Shown one piece after another: positions 44,702 to 55,651 of a stretch of 64,000 nucleotides of DNA. The stretch is from Adiantum capillus-veneris. Lineage: Eukaryota > Streptophyta > Polypodiopsida > Polypodiales > Pteridaceae. A model generated the notes under the pieces. That model ran no database searches, was not told the origin of the DNA, and saw only the letters and a program-made list of their open reading frames with translations. How positions within the stretch are numbered: the first letter of the stretch is position 1; each line of letters begins with the position of its first letter. The translations under genes were made by a program, and so were the position numbers. The stretch lies in NCBI GenBank assembly GCA_014529385.2, contig CM043962.1, positions 90,323,680-90,387,679 of the forward strand, in the 5' to 3' direction.

Positions 44702-46142
44702 ATGGCTCACAATAGTAAAGAGAGTTAAATTAATGTTGATATCTTTGATTTTGCTAATGAACATGCTACTAATGATGCCCCTATGCTTGTTAATTACCTT
44801 GTTACTAGGCTTCAACAAGCCATGGGCAATCCATCCCTCCAAGGTGAAGTGCAAGGGCAGCTATGTACTTATGGGATTCTCCAAACTCCCCACCAAGAAG
44901 AGAGAGTACCTAGGAAGCCTCCTTGTAAGACTTCCAAAAGAGTCCTCTCTCCAATAAGGAAAGAAGAAGAGGATCCATACGAAGGGCTCAAAAATCTACT
45001 ACTTGACAACGCATCTCCTTCCCAAAGGAGAGCTCAAGTTTCAATGGTAGAGCCCCCACCAAAAGAACAAGAAAGAAGTGAGTCTCTTGCCACCTCGATG
45101 GAGATGGCTCCACAAAGACGGTGGGCAACATGCTCTCCAACACCCTCTAAACGGAGAAGACCATCGCATACTTCTCTGCACCATAATTCAAAGAGGACAA
45201 GAGAAAACAAGAGAAGAAAAAGGTGAGAAGATGTCACCCTCATCCCCATCTTCTTCATTCTCTTCCTCTTCTGAAGAAAGTGATGTGCAGATAGGAGGAA
45301 GAAGGGAAGAAAAAGGCAAGAAAGAGGTCATCCTCTTCTCCATCCTCCTCATACTCTGATAGTGCAGCTCTTGAACCACCTAAAAGAAGAGGCCATAGGA
45401 GATCCTATGCTGCGTGGAAGGGGTCGTCCAAGCTCAAAAAGTACAAAGAGGAAAGAACATCTCTTTCCTTACCTACAATGGCACCTTTGGTGCTACAGAC
45501 AAAGCCTTGTCCTTCATCCAACAATTCAATGCGGCATCTGGAGATGAGGGCTTTACGGAGTCCTCTAAGCTACACCATGTAGCTATGCATTTTCAAAAGT
45601 CCAACAAGCAATGGTGGTCTAGCCTAGAAGCAAACGGTGAAGCTCCATGAACATGAAAAGATTAAAGAGCTTCCATTATGAAGCAATCTTTGGATACCGA
45701 TGCCAAAGAAAATGTACTCACCGAATGGCAAAGCTTGAAGCTCTCTCCCTACAAATCTATCCAGAAATATGTAGACAAGTTTTGGGATTTACATCTCAAA
45801 ACCACTATCTTCAAAAAAGTAGATTTTAGAGAGAAAAAACAAAAAAATTGTGCGGGTTTAACTGAAGATATGGTGGAGTACGTCAACTCCCAAAGTCCAC
45901 GCACCATATCTGCAGTCATACAACATACCATTGTGGCTTCACCGATCAATTTCCAACAAGGGGCTAAGAGAAATCCTAAGCCCATGGAAAACAAGGACCG
46001 TAACAAGCCTAAGGGAAAGGACAATGTCCAAAAGTCTCCTAAAGGAAATGCCAACAACAACAAATCCAACGAGAAGGGAGTTTATAAAGGCAAAAATAAG
46101 CTCTCTCGAGAAGAGCTAGAGCATTATCATAAAGATAACTGA
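44702..46142 (+). pseudogene. chromovirus gag, broken
   Basis: It starts with ATG at 44702 but meets TAA at 44726. Frame pieces then follow the 33988-34983 gag: LVTRLQQAMGNPSLQ (44783 on), an Arg/Ser/Pro-rich part, FLTYNGTFGATDKALSFIQ and HFQKSNKQWWSSL (45414-45650), then LTEWQSLKLSP and EYVNSQSPRTISA (45678-46142). Several frameshifts separate them. At the site where the young copy has TAG this copy has a CAA codon. Confidence 0.8.
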
Positions 46143-46541
46143 TGTTTAAGTGCAGGGAACAAGGGCATGCCTATCGTGCTTGTCCCCACAAGAATCCACA
46201 AAATGAGCCTCCTAGAGCTAACTTGGTCGAAATCCAAGAAGAGGATGCTCACCACAAAGGATCTCCTCTATGCCATGCTCGAGGAAACATAAGAGAACAT
46301 GATGCTTTCATTCACTTTGACCCTAGTTCTACTCACAATTTCATATCCACAAAGTTGGACACCAAGCTAGGCATCCAAGCCTATGAGATGGGAGATGTCC
46401 TAGATGCTGATGGTTCTTTCAAGGGGCAAGAAGCCTCAATCACTCTCTTAATTGGGAAATTGAGGCTCCATGTCCACAGCTATGTGGACAAGGAGGACTT
46501 CTTTATCACTCCTCTCAAGCACGAGGATGTAATCCTAGGGG
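46143..46541 (+). pseudogene. chromovirus zinc knuckle and protease start, truncated
   Basis: It contains CREQGHAYRAC (zinc knuckle; the first C pair is shifted by a stop at 46141) and FDPSSTHNFIST, in which the protease D-P-G has become D-P-S. The coding sequence continues to LKHEDVILG and is cut at 46541 by the copia LTR. Confidence 0.8.
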
Positions 46542-46684
46542 TGTTGGAGCTATATATGGCTCACTCTACTCAACTTGGTCTCACCTATATATTTGTATCT
46601 TGTCCTCAATATGAATCAGTCTTTGGGAGCGTATATAGTGTGTCTCTTGTCTCGTCTCTCTCTCTTTCTCTCTACATCTCAACA
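46542..46684 (+). repeat. copia 5' LTR
   Basis: TGTTGGAGC...CAACA with a pyrimidine-rich CTCTCTCTTTCTCTC end. The primer-binding site TGGTATCAAAGCAG begins at 46685, one mismatch from the initiator tRNA-Met complement. Confidence 0.9.
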
Positions 46685-47436
46685 TGGTATCAAAGCAGTA
46701 ACGATCATGCGCCGATTCAATTCATGGTGACAAAACAGTATGTGTATGCGATTTGCATGTAAGATTCAAAAATTGCTACAAATTTTATTTTTGAGCATCG
46801 ATTTTTGTTAACTGTGGTTGTTTTGTGTTAAGAAGAATATGATTAGTGTTTTGTGTGACGTTTATTGCTAATCAATCTAATCGTTGATTACGTTTTCTTG
46901 TTGATGACACCCTGAACTTCATCTCAATTTTTCTTGCTGTTCTGCTCAAAATTTGGAGAAACGGGAAAAGCATAATGGAGCGTAGCGCAAACTTGTTCGT
47001 CTCCTCAAGCTCTTCGATTTGAGTTCTAGGTTTGTGTCAATCGGAGTTCGCAGCAGAAAGTTATGTTGTTTTTACTGCAATTGAGCTTGACGCAGCTTTC
47101 TTCGTCCTACTTCTTCGTGAAGCGTCCGCGATCGTTTTTCTTATTTTGGCGTTAACTTTTTCGAGAAGATTTAGCTTTTTGCTATTCGTATTGTGGCCGT
47201 CAATCTTGCGTCTCACGCCACTCTATTTTGAGGACTCTTTTATTATTAACGTCTCCTTTACCCTGCCCTTTTTGGGTGACGTCTCTCACATCTTTGGAAG
47301 TTCCTTGAGCATCCTTCTTACGTTTATCGTTGACAGAAGGCAATCCTCATATCTCTCTCATTCTCAATTGCGGCCTTCACCATATATGGTGTGCAAATTC
47401 TGCGATCTTATCTTATACGTCTTCTCGCAACAAGAT

Positions 47437-48588
47437 ATGGCTATGAATATTCTCGTCAACGGCTTTCCTTCTAGCCAGCGTTCTGTTCCTCCTTTCCAAG
47501 GTCAAGGTTTTCCAGGCTGGAAAGCAAAGGTGTTGTTAATTCTTGAAGGCGATGAACTCTCCGATGTTGTTCTTGGAAATCGTGTTTGTCCGCCTCAGCC
47601 TGTTGATACGGATAATGATAACGTGCTTATCATTGAAGGACCTATATTTGAAGATTGGAATGTTGCCTATACGAATTGGCAACGACGTGATAAAGCAGCT
47701 CGTCGGTATATTCTTTCTGGTCTTACTGATTCCCTTTTGCTTGATATGTATGAACTGCCTACTTTCCACGACGTATGGAAGTACCTTATTGCAAACTTTC
47801 AGAAGAAATCTGTCACAGAAATACTTTATTTGAGAGGGTTGCTTAACAAGTTACAATATGAAGTTGGTACTGCCATGACGGGACATATTGAATCTTTCAA
47901 ATCTATTATTAATCAACTTGCTGCTGCCGGTGATCCTGTTCCACAAAAGCAACTGATTACACTTCTCCTTGATACGGTGAAGGACTCTTCTTATGATAAC
48001 ATTGTTACTATTCTCTCTAATAAAGATGGTCTTGATTTCGACCAAGCCTGCATGTCTTTAATTGAATACTCTCAATGTCAAGAACGTTGTAATGCTAGTC
48101 ATGATACAGCTATGATTTCACACGAGGAGACTGAGTCACAACAGATGGAACGGGCTTTTTATGCTCGAAGGCGTCCATTTCAACGAGGAAACCGCAGAGG
48201 TGGCCGTCGCGGTAATATTTTCTCTCATCTCAAATTTCCTAATAAGCAATGTTCTTACTGCAACAGAAATGGCGATACTGAAGATGATTGTTGGGTACGT
48301 CAATATGATGAAGAACACAATATTACCACAAAACAACCACGTTTATCTAGAGACTCTTCTTCTTCTTCTTGTGAATATTGTGGACGATCTGATCATCCCA
48401 CTCATATGTGCTATAAGCGTCGATTCGACACAGATCGGAATAGATCATATGCTACTGAACATCGAAACGACATTGTACCAGAAACAAGCTGCGTCCTATG
48501 TTCAGTTGCTCCAGACAGAATACTTCATGTACGCGATGGATCACTTTTTATATTCTGGTGCTACAGGAAATATGACATATCAGTCTAA
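47437..48588 (+). CDS. copia gag
   Basis: The open frame extends upstream to 47032, but the ATG at 47437 is the likely start (MAMNILVNGFPSSQ), giving 383 residues. Residues 20-230 are a copia gag domain (FQGQGFPGWKAKVLLIL, KYLIANFQKKSVTEILYL, GHIESFKSIINQL). An R/G-rich stretch (RRPFQRGNRRGGRRG) precedes two zinc knuckles. The first, CSYCNRNGDTEDDC, has D in place of the ligand H. The second, CEYCGRSDHPTHMC, is intact. The frame shifts near 48490 into the protease. Confidence 0.85.
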   Translation: MAMNILVNGFPSSQRSVPPFQGQGFPGWKAKVLLILEGDELSDVVLGNRVCPPQPVDTDNDNVLIIEGPIFEDWNVAYTNWQRRDKAARRYILSGLTDSLLLDMYELPTFHDVWKYLIANFQKKSVTEILYLRGLLNKLQYEVGTAMTGHIESFKSIINQLAAAGDPVPQKQLITLLLDTVKDSSYDNIVTILSNKDGLDFDQACMSLIEYSQCQERCNASHDTAMISHEETESQQMERAFYARRRPFQRGNRRGGRRGNIFSHLKFPNKQCSYCNRNGDTEDDCWVRQYDEEHNITTKQPRLSRDSSSSSCEYCGRSDHPTHMCYKRRFDTDRNRSYATEHRNDIVPETSCVLCSVAPDRILHVRDGSLFIFWCYRKYDISV

Positions 48589-48817
48589 GTGGCTCCATAA
48601 CTATCATCCACTGCCAGTTCAACGTATTGTTTATCTTGCTGATGATACTACTTGTCAAGTAAAGGGTATTGGAGACTTATATCTTGGTACCTTATCTTCT
48701 TCCACTCGAATTTTGCGAGGAGTATTACATGTACCAGATCTTCAACGTAATCTTCTTTCAGTTGCTAGACTTGTTGATCTTGGTCTGTTTGTTGGATTTG
48801 ATCATACCAAATGCTGA
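48490..48817 (+). pseudogene. copia protease, active site lost
   Basis: In another frame than gag, it contains MDHFLYSGATGNMTYQ and RILRGVLHVPDLQRNLLSV, the copia protease core. The catalytic D of D-S-G is Y here. A stop (48815-48817) and a second one soon after separate it from the integrase frame. Confidence 0.8.
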
Positions 48818-48865
48818 ATTGAGAAAGATGGATAGTCTATAGCCACTGCTCCTCGAAATGGTAAT

Positions 48866-51619
48866 TTGTTTGAACTCTCTCTCAACGATGCTGTAGCAAA
48901 TGTTGTCACTGCTCCAGGTGATCATGATTGCAAAGTATGGCATCACCATTTTGTTCATGCTGATTTCTCAAAACTTCTTGATCTTCAACGTCGTGATCTT
49001 GTTCATGGCATGGATCTTAAAGCCCACCCTCATATGGGAATTTGTGAATTTTGTGCTCTTGGGAAACACAATTGCAAACCCTTTCCTCTTTCAAATACAA
49101 CTCATTCTCATGACATATTGGATCTTGTTCATACTGGTATATGTGGACCTCTACCTTCTTCGAGATCACAATATCGCTACTTCATTACTTTCATTGATGA
49201 TTTCTCAAGGTATACGATTGTATTTCTACTTAGACAAAAATCTGAAGCCTTATCTGTTTTCAAACAATTTCACAAGGCTGCGGAACTTCAAACTGGTCGT
49301 CGCCTTAAGAAGCTTCGTAGTGACAATGGAGGCGAATATGTTTCTCGAGAGTTTGTGAGTTACTGTGCTGACAGTGGAATTCATCATGAACACACTATTC
49401 CGTATTCGCCTCAACAGAACGGTGTTGCTGAACGAAAGAATTGCACTATTCTCAATGCTGTAAGATGTATGCTGATTCATTCTGGCTTATCTCGTGTTTT
49501 TTGGGTTGAAGCTACTTTGACAGCAGTATTTATTCAGAATCATCTTCCTACTACTGCACCCTCTGGTAAGCTACCCATCACAGCATGGACAAGTGACATT
49601 CCTTTTGTATCTCATTTTCGAACCTTTGGATGTATTGCTTATATTCATGTTCCCAAAGAAACACGAACAAAGCTTGATTCTCCTGGTCTTAAAGTTATTT
49701 TTATTGGATATTCTGACACTTCCAAAGGCTACAAATTCTATGACCCTTCCTCCAAGAAAGTAATTGTGAATCGTGATGCTACTTTTAACGAACAGCTTAT
49801 GGGAGGCTCATGGTCCATGGATGATTCTGATGATACTAAATCATTGCTTCAAGCTTTTCCATTTCTTTCAGAAGATGAAACTCTTCCTATAGAGCAACTT
49901 TCCTCTTCACAACCATCCATTCCGAATGTTGCCAATGATGATATTGATATTTTTGTTGATCTGCCTATTGATTTTGAACATGGCTCATGTCATGTTTATA
50001 ATGACGATATTGCTGATAATGCTTTTTCTACTTCCGAAGATCCCATTACTTATGATGAAGCTATCTCTTCACCACAAAAGGATCAACGGCAAGAGGCTAT
50101 GGAAGCAGAGTACGATTCTCTTATCTCTAAAGGTACATGGATACTAACTGAATTACCTCCTGGTCGTACAGCTATTAAATGTAAGTGGGTGTATAAGACA
50201 AAAGTAAAAGCAAATGGATCTTTTGACAAGTTCAAGGCGCGTTTAGTTGCAAAAGGTTACTCCCAAGTAGTTGGTGTTGATTATCAAGAGACTTTTTCAC
50301 CAGTTGTTCGCATTACAAGTGTTCGAGTTTTATTGGCATTTGCTGTTCAATTTGATTTAGAAGCTCATCAAATGGATGTGCGAACTGCTTTTCTTAATGG
50401 TGACTTGGAAGAGGAAATTTATATGGAACAACCAGAAGGTTTTGTTATTCCAAGTAAAGAAGACCTTGTTGCTCAACTCCATAAGGCACTATATGGTCTC
50501 AAACAAGCTTCGCGAGCCTGGTATACAAAATTTGATCTTTTTCTCACCTCTAAAGGATTCATCTCTTGCTCGTCAGACCCCAACTTATACATAAAACGCC
50601 AAGGTACAAGTTTTGTGATTCTTGCTCTTTATGTGGATGATACCATCCTTGTTTCCAATGATTTGGGATTTCTTCAGCAAGTGAAAAAGTTATTGTCTTC
50701 TGCATTTGATATGGTGGATCTTGGAGAGATTCACTCGTGTCTTGGCATTCAAATCCAACGGAACCGTACAAAAGGTATTTTATTCCTTCGACAGTCAAAG
50801 TTTATTGTAGATACTATTCAAAAATTTGGTATGGAATCTGCACATTCAGCCAACACACCTTGTCTTGCGAGCTCTACGAAGAACACTTCTGACAATGGCG
50901 GTCAACTTGTCACAAATCAACCTTATGCGAACTTGATTGGATGTCTTCAGTTTGTTGGCATGAACACTCGTCCTGATATTCTGTTTGTTTCTAATTATCT
51001 TGGACAACATCTTGCATGTCCTTCTCTTAAGCATTGGTCTGCTGCAAAGCGTGTGTTGAAATACTTGAAAGGCACTACAGATTTTGGTTTAGTCTATCGA
51101 CGACAACTCACATCGGATTCTATGCAATCTCTTTCTCTTTTGGGTTACACAGATGCAAACTGGGCAAGCTCACATTTATCTATGCGATCTACTAGTGGAA
51201 ATTTCTTCTTTATAAATGGTTGTCTTGTTTCTTGGACTAGCAAGAAACAACGTTGTGTTGCAGTTTCTACGACTAAGTCAGAATATGTTGTGGCATCACT
51301 TGCAGCTCGTGAGTTGATTTGGCTTCGACAAATGCTGGTTGATATTGGTCACTCTCCTCTTTCTAGCACACCCTTGCGGTGTGACAACCAAAGTTCTATT
51401 AGTCTTGCAAAAGACTATGTTCAACATAATAAGTCAAAGCACATTGCTGTCCATTATCATTATGTCAGGTATGAAGTACGCAAAGGAACCATTATGGTTG
51501 AACACTGTCCAAGTGACCAGATGATTGCAAACATTTTGACCAAAGGCCTCAATGAGTCACGTTTCATCCTCTTGCGCTCGGAGCTTGGAGTTGCTTCGAC
51601 CTCACTCTTTCTAGATTAG
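48866..51619 (+). CDS. copia integrase - RT - RNase H (917 aa)
   Basis: Uninterrupted and in the same frame as the protease piece. GAG-pre-integrase has HHHFVHADFSKL and CEFCALGKH. Integrase has the D-D-E residues in LDLVHTGICGPL, RSDNGGEY and NGVAERKN. RT has VVRITSVRVLLAFAVQ, MDVRTAFLNGDLEEEIYM and the catalytic LYVDDTILVS. RNase H has GYTDANWASS, STTKSEYVVA and CDNQSSISLAKD. The ATG at 48866 is only the first methionine of the frame; the protein was originally part of the gag-pol polyprotein. All catalytic residues appear present, so only the protease region and one knuckle are visibly damaged. Confidence 0.9.
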   Translation: MFELSLNDAVANVVTAPGDHDCKVWHHHFVHADFSKLLDLQRRDLVHGMDLKAHPHMGICEFCALGKHNCKPFPLSNTTHSHDILDLVHTGICGPLPSSRSQYRYFITFIDDFSRYTIVFLLRQKSEALSVFKQFHKAAELQTGRRLKKLRSDNGGEYVSREFVSYCADSGIHHEHTIPYSPQQNGVAERKNCTILNAVRCMLIHSGLSRVFWVEATLTAVFIQNHLPTTAPSGKLPITAWTSDIPFVSHFRTFGCIAYIHVPKETRTKLDSPGLKVIFIGYSDTSKGYKFYDPSSKKVIVNRDATFNEQLMGGSWSMDDSDDTKSLLQAFPFLSEDETLPIEQLSSSQPSIPNVANDDIDIFVDLPIDFEHGSCHVYNDDIADNAFSTSEDPITYDEAISSPQKDQRQEAMEAEYDSLISKGTWILTELPPGRTAIKCKWVYKTKVKANGSFDKFKARLVAKGYSQVVGVDYQETFSPVVRITSVRVLLAFAVQFDLEAHQMDVRTAFLNGDLEEEIYMEQPEGFVIPSKEDLVAQLHKALYGLKQASRAWYTKFDLFLTSKGFISCSSDPNLYIKRQGTSFVILALYVDDTILVSNDLGFLQQVKKLLSSAFDMVDLGEIHSCLGIQIQRNRTKGILFLRQSKFIVDTIQKFGMESAHSANTPCLASSTKNTSDNGGQLVTNQPYANLIGCLQFVGMNTRPDILFVSNYLGQHLACPSLKHWSAAKRVLKYLKGTTDFGLVYRRQLTSDSMQSLSLLGYTDANWASSHLSMRSTSGNFFFINGCLVSWTSKKQRCVAVSTTKSEYVVASLAARELIWLRQMLVDIGHSPLSSTPLRCDNQSSISLAKDYVQHNKSKHIAVHYHYVRYEVRKGTIMVEHCPSDQMIANILTKGLNESRFILLRSELGVASTSLFLD

Positions 51620-51867
51620 CTTCTTTGCTATTGTAATAGCTTTGTACATATGACATTGTAATCTTTTAGGTACCATGCACTATGCACACTCCACATTTGC
51701 ACATTGTGATCTCTAAGTCACTTGAATATTTGTACATAGATGCACAATTCACTTTCACATCATCATCGCTGGTTCATATTTTCACATTGTATAGGGGCTT
51801 GGGTTTTTCCCTTGAACTCCCCAAGGGTTTTTTCATCCAAAGCTAGAGACCTTTGTTTGAGTGGGGG

Positions 51868-52004
51868 TGTTGGAGCTATATATGGCTCACTCTACTCAAC
51901 TTGGTCTCACCTATATATTTGTATCTTGTCCTCAATATGAATCAGTCTTTGGGAGTTGTGTGTCCCTTGTCTCGTCTCTCTCTCTTTCTCTCTACATCTC
52001 AACA
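51868..52004 (+). repeat. copia 3' LTR
   Basis: Same sequence as the 5' LTR apart from the central indel and a few bases. Preceded by the polypurine tract at about 51856-51867. Confidence 0.9.
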
Positions 52005-53800
52005 TAATCTCCCATGGTGAATATAGGATAGGCAATGGCTGGAGTAATCCAGGTTTCTTCCATCTATCATACTTGATCTTTTGGCATACCACACATTTTG
52101 AAACATACTCTTGTATGTCCCCTTTCATGGCAGACCAATATAAATATGTCTCTACTCCTCAAGAGTAGGTTGAATGCCTCTATGCCCCGCACAGGGAGTA
52201 GCATGAGATTCATACATAACTTTCTCACCAAGAGTGGGTAACACATAGCCTACTTTTGTGGAAGATAACCATCCTGCAAGGTGAATGGTTCCTCTTTCTT
52301 CCCCAAAGCAAGGGCTGACATAATGTCTCTAAAGGCAAGGTTAGTAGCATACTCCTCTATCATAGAGGATAGATCATTGTGAGTTGCTATAGACACCGCA
52401 GTAACTTTTGGCTGTCGTGAAAGTGCATCGACCACTTGATTGTGCTTACCAATAATATGAGCAATATGAAAATTAAATTGCAAAAGAAAATCTTATATGT
52501 TTGTCAAAAATCTTGGTTTGCGTCATGAAGTACTTGAGACTTTGGTGGTTGGTTTGTAGAATAAATGGAGTCCCCAATAGATAATGCTTCCATGTGTCTA
52601 GGACATGTGGAAAAGGTAAAATCTCTTTTTCATAAATGCCTAAGACCCATTCATCTATATTGAGTCTTCGGCTCTCATATGCTATGGCATGCCCTTCTTG
52701 AAGCAAGACTGCTCCAAGGCAATCATAGCATCATATTTGACCTCAAATGGCTTTGAGAGATCCGAAAGCATGAGGACTGGTTGGGAGGTAAGCTTCTCTT
52801 TGAGCTTGTCAAAAGCATTTTTCTCCTTAGCGGTCCATGAATACTTAACGTTCTTCTTTGTTAGGTCATGTAATGGTCGTGCTATTTGAGAAAATTTGGC
52901 TATGAAGCATCTAAAGTATGCACACAGACAATAAAGCTTCTTAACTCATGTAGATTCCTTGCATTATGCCATGCTTTTATTACCTCCAACTTTGATGGAT
53001 CCATTTGGATACCATCTTGAGATATAATATGACCTAAGTATTGAATCACTTGAAGGAAAAAATTGCCTTTCTTTTGGTTGAGAAAAAGCTTGTTCTCTCT
53101 CAATGCTTGAAAAATCAATTGGGGATGTTTCTTGTGTTCCTCCAATGACTTGGAGTAGATGATGATATCATATCTACAGATTTTCTCCATTAGATGGTTG
53201 AACATGGTTGGTGCATTGGTCAAGCCAAAAGACATGACTAGATATTCATAAAGACCAAATGTTTTATGAAGCGCGGTCTTTAGAATATCTTCATCCACTA
53301 TCCTTATTTGATGATAGCCACTTTTAAGGTCAATCCTTTTGAGTAGGTAGAGCCTTGTAGCTTATCAAATAGATCTTCTACCCGAGGGACGAGAATTATT
53401 TTTTGGATAGAGATATGATTTAGTGTTCGATAGTCCACACCCCATACGGTATGTACCATCTTTCTTTTGCACTAAAAGGACTGGAGAACAAAAGGGAGAG
53501 GATCTAGGCCTCACCATCCCTTTATCTACCAATTCTTGTACTTGCCTCATGATCTCCTCTTGTTGAGCTTGAGAAACTCAATAAGGAGGCTTTTTAGGCG
53601 GTGAGCTTCCTTGTAGGAGCTCAATTCGATGGTCATCATCCCCTCATTTTGGAGATAAGTCCATAGGGATATCATCGATGAACCCATCTTGGAATCATTT
53701 TAGAAAATTAGACAAGTCTAACTCTCCTTGATTCCTACCATTTACATTTGATGAAACATAAGGACCTTTTAGGGACTCTTTGACAAAAATCATGTCCGCA
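52005..53800 (-). pseudogene. chromovirus 3' half: PR end, RT, RNase H, integrase start
   Basis: Minus-strand frames follow the 30817-33984 protein closely: MIFVKESL (53790), MRQVQELVDKGMVRP and FCSPVLLVQKKDGTYRM (53550-53430), FGLTNAPTMFNHLMEKI and IIYSKSLEEH (53298-53100), RNase H pieces HAIAYESRRL and THHQSL-like NHQSLKYFM (52700-52500), HNQVVDALSRQP (52440), and integrase KCVVCQKIKYDR to LPILYSPWEI (52128-52010). The copia LTR starts at the next bases. Frameshifts throughout. The protease N-terminus is missing; at about 53800 the sequence passes into an unrelated gag-like frame. Confidence 0.85.
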
Positions 53801-55651
53801 AAGACTAAGCTCTTCCGGGTGCCTTGAGAAATGACATCCACGGGGTGCCTGCTTGCTCTGGCTCATGAAAACTTCGATGCAGGTGAGCAGCATTTGGCAG
53901 ATTTTATATAGCATTGCACATGATAGATCCGGAAGACTTTTGAAAAATGACATGGAACCCGTTAAGGTTGTCACCATGTATTCTTCTATCGGCAGACCCT
54001 TTTCTCGAGCAGGCAACCTCAGGTAGTTCAGCCAGGTTGGTCGCTTCTTTGTTATTGCCTCATGTGCTTGCCAGGTCCTTACTCTTGGTACTGGACAAAA
54101 AGTAGGATCCTTTTGTAGGGCTGCAGGTGCTCTTGTGAACAGAATAAAATACCCTAGATTTTTGTTCAACCAGCTTAGTCTCCACTTTGGGTGGTCTTTA
54201 TCTGCGCCTTCTTCTTGCATGTCTTTGTAAAGCCTCTCTTTGACTTGGAGCAACTCCACCTTTATCAAAGGATATGGCAGGGATTGTTGATGCATTGTGC
54301 ATTGATTTGATTGGGAGTGAGTTGTGTAATATTGACAGAGTGAAGAAATATCAACTCCGAATCCATCGCTGCTTTCTACTGCTCATCCACCTCTTGTGTA
54401 ATATTTTCTTTCAGTGCATCTTCCTCAGCTTTTGATAGTTGGACCATTGGCACTGTATCATTTTTTGTTATTTGTACTTGGAATTCATCCTTGCAACCTA
54501 GACCTTCTGTTGGCTGTGTCTCCATCTCAACGAAAGAAACTGAGGGGATATCTATCTATGGTTGTTCTGAAGTTTCCACCTCTTCTTGAGTTTTTGGCCA
54601 TCCATCTCTTAGCAAGTGATTAATTCTTTTAAGCTCGGCTATTTCTTTTAGCAGCTCTTTCTCTCATTGCACTCGCATCAAAGCCAAGTCTCTGCGCTGA
54701 GATTGCTTCAGTTTAAACTCTAGTTCAAGGTCTCTGTTCTTTTTTACTAATGCTTTGTAGACCTTGTCTGTTCCTTTGATCCAGGCCATTGCGGGATTTT
54801 CTCGTATTTGCCGCAAGAAAGTTGCCTGATCTTTCATTCTCTACTCTGAGTATTGCAGGGAGGTGTTTGCTACATCTAACTATACTTGAATCTTCTAAAC
54901 TGACAGGGTTGTAGCTAGAAATTTGTTGGTAACTTATGTCAGTATCTTTGGCCTTGCAAGAATCTGAAAACTTTGTAAGTAGGTCACCGAGCTCCTCCAT
55001 CTCCTTTTGTTGTTTATCCCTTGCTAGGTAATATTGTTCAGCTTCAGCTTTCGATTTCTGTGCTTGCTTTTATAGATTGGTGATGACATGTAATCTGTCG
55101 TCTAACTCCCTTTGGAGAGCGTCAATCACCATCTCTAGTTCTTTAGCCTTTGTGCTACGACTAACTGCTGTTGATCGAAGTCTTTCCGTCATGTCCTGCA
55201 TCTACCTTGCATATTTGTTGACTTGAAAGATTACCTCATTGTTTGATTTCCATTCTTCATTTCTTGCTAGCTGCCTAGATGTCTCGACTGTCTCTTGTGT
55301 CTCTCTTGGCTGCGTCGTGGTGGCTGGTTGTTCTTGCCCTTAAGGCTGTGGTGGCTGGCTTGCTTTTCCTTTGTCATCCTGAGGCTTCGTGGATGCTTCA
55401 AGCATTTCTTGCTGTGTAGAGGTAGAAGAGGTTTCTTCAAAATCCTGTTCTCTTGTTTTCTCAAACTTTGTGGAGTCCTCTGGTGCAGGACTCGCTTCTC
55501 TTTCTGGCTTTGGTTCTTGACCTTTGAGTTTCTCTTGTGTAGTAGCTACATGTTGTGCAAATTCGATTGCTTCTCTTTATTCAGGCTTCGTCTCCTTTGT
55601 GGGCTCAGTTTCTGTGGCTTAATCTATCGGTGATGGTGGTGGGCTTGGCAT
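53801..55651 (-). pseudogene. coiled-coil, gag-like protein, unrecognised
   Basis: One frame can be followed from an ATG at 55651-55649 (MPSPPPSPID) down to about 53800, with only a few in-frame stops: some 600 residues. Residues up to about 130 are P/E/T-rich. A long charged region follows with coiled-coil character (KAEAEQYYLARDKQQKEMEE, KELLKEIAELKRINHLL). The C-terminal part has KWRLSWLNKNLGYFIL, RTWQAHEAITKKRPTWLNYL and MVTTLTGSMSFF, which could be a capsid-like helical domain. I do not recognise the family. The position between retroelement pieces suggests a gag, but no zinc knuckle is seen before the frame runs into chromovirus sequence. Confidence 0.4.

Larger units (their letters stand above)
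42711..46541 (+). mobile_element. chromovirus 5' half, plus strand
   Basis: A plus-strand relative of the 28233-36988 element: LTR 42711-44277, primer-binding site 44279-44290, gag and the start of protease. It ends abruptly at 46541 where the copia LTR begins. Its RT-INT half is not on this strand; a minus-strand 3' half of the same family lies just past the copia. Confidence 0.85.
46542..52004 (+). mobile_element. Ty1/copia element with short LTRs
   Basis: LTRs 46542-46684 (143 bp) and 51868-52004 (137 bp) begin TGTTGGAGC and end CATCTCAACA. They differ mainly by a short indel near the middle. The primer-binding site follows the 5' LTR, and the PPT TTTGAGTGGGGG precedes the 3' LTR. Gag, PR, INT, RT and RNase H lie in copia order. 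The flanking pentamers agggg (left) and taatc (right) differ and belong to different parts of the chromovirus on opposite strands. Confidence 0.9.
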
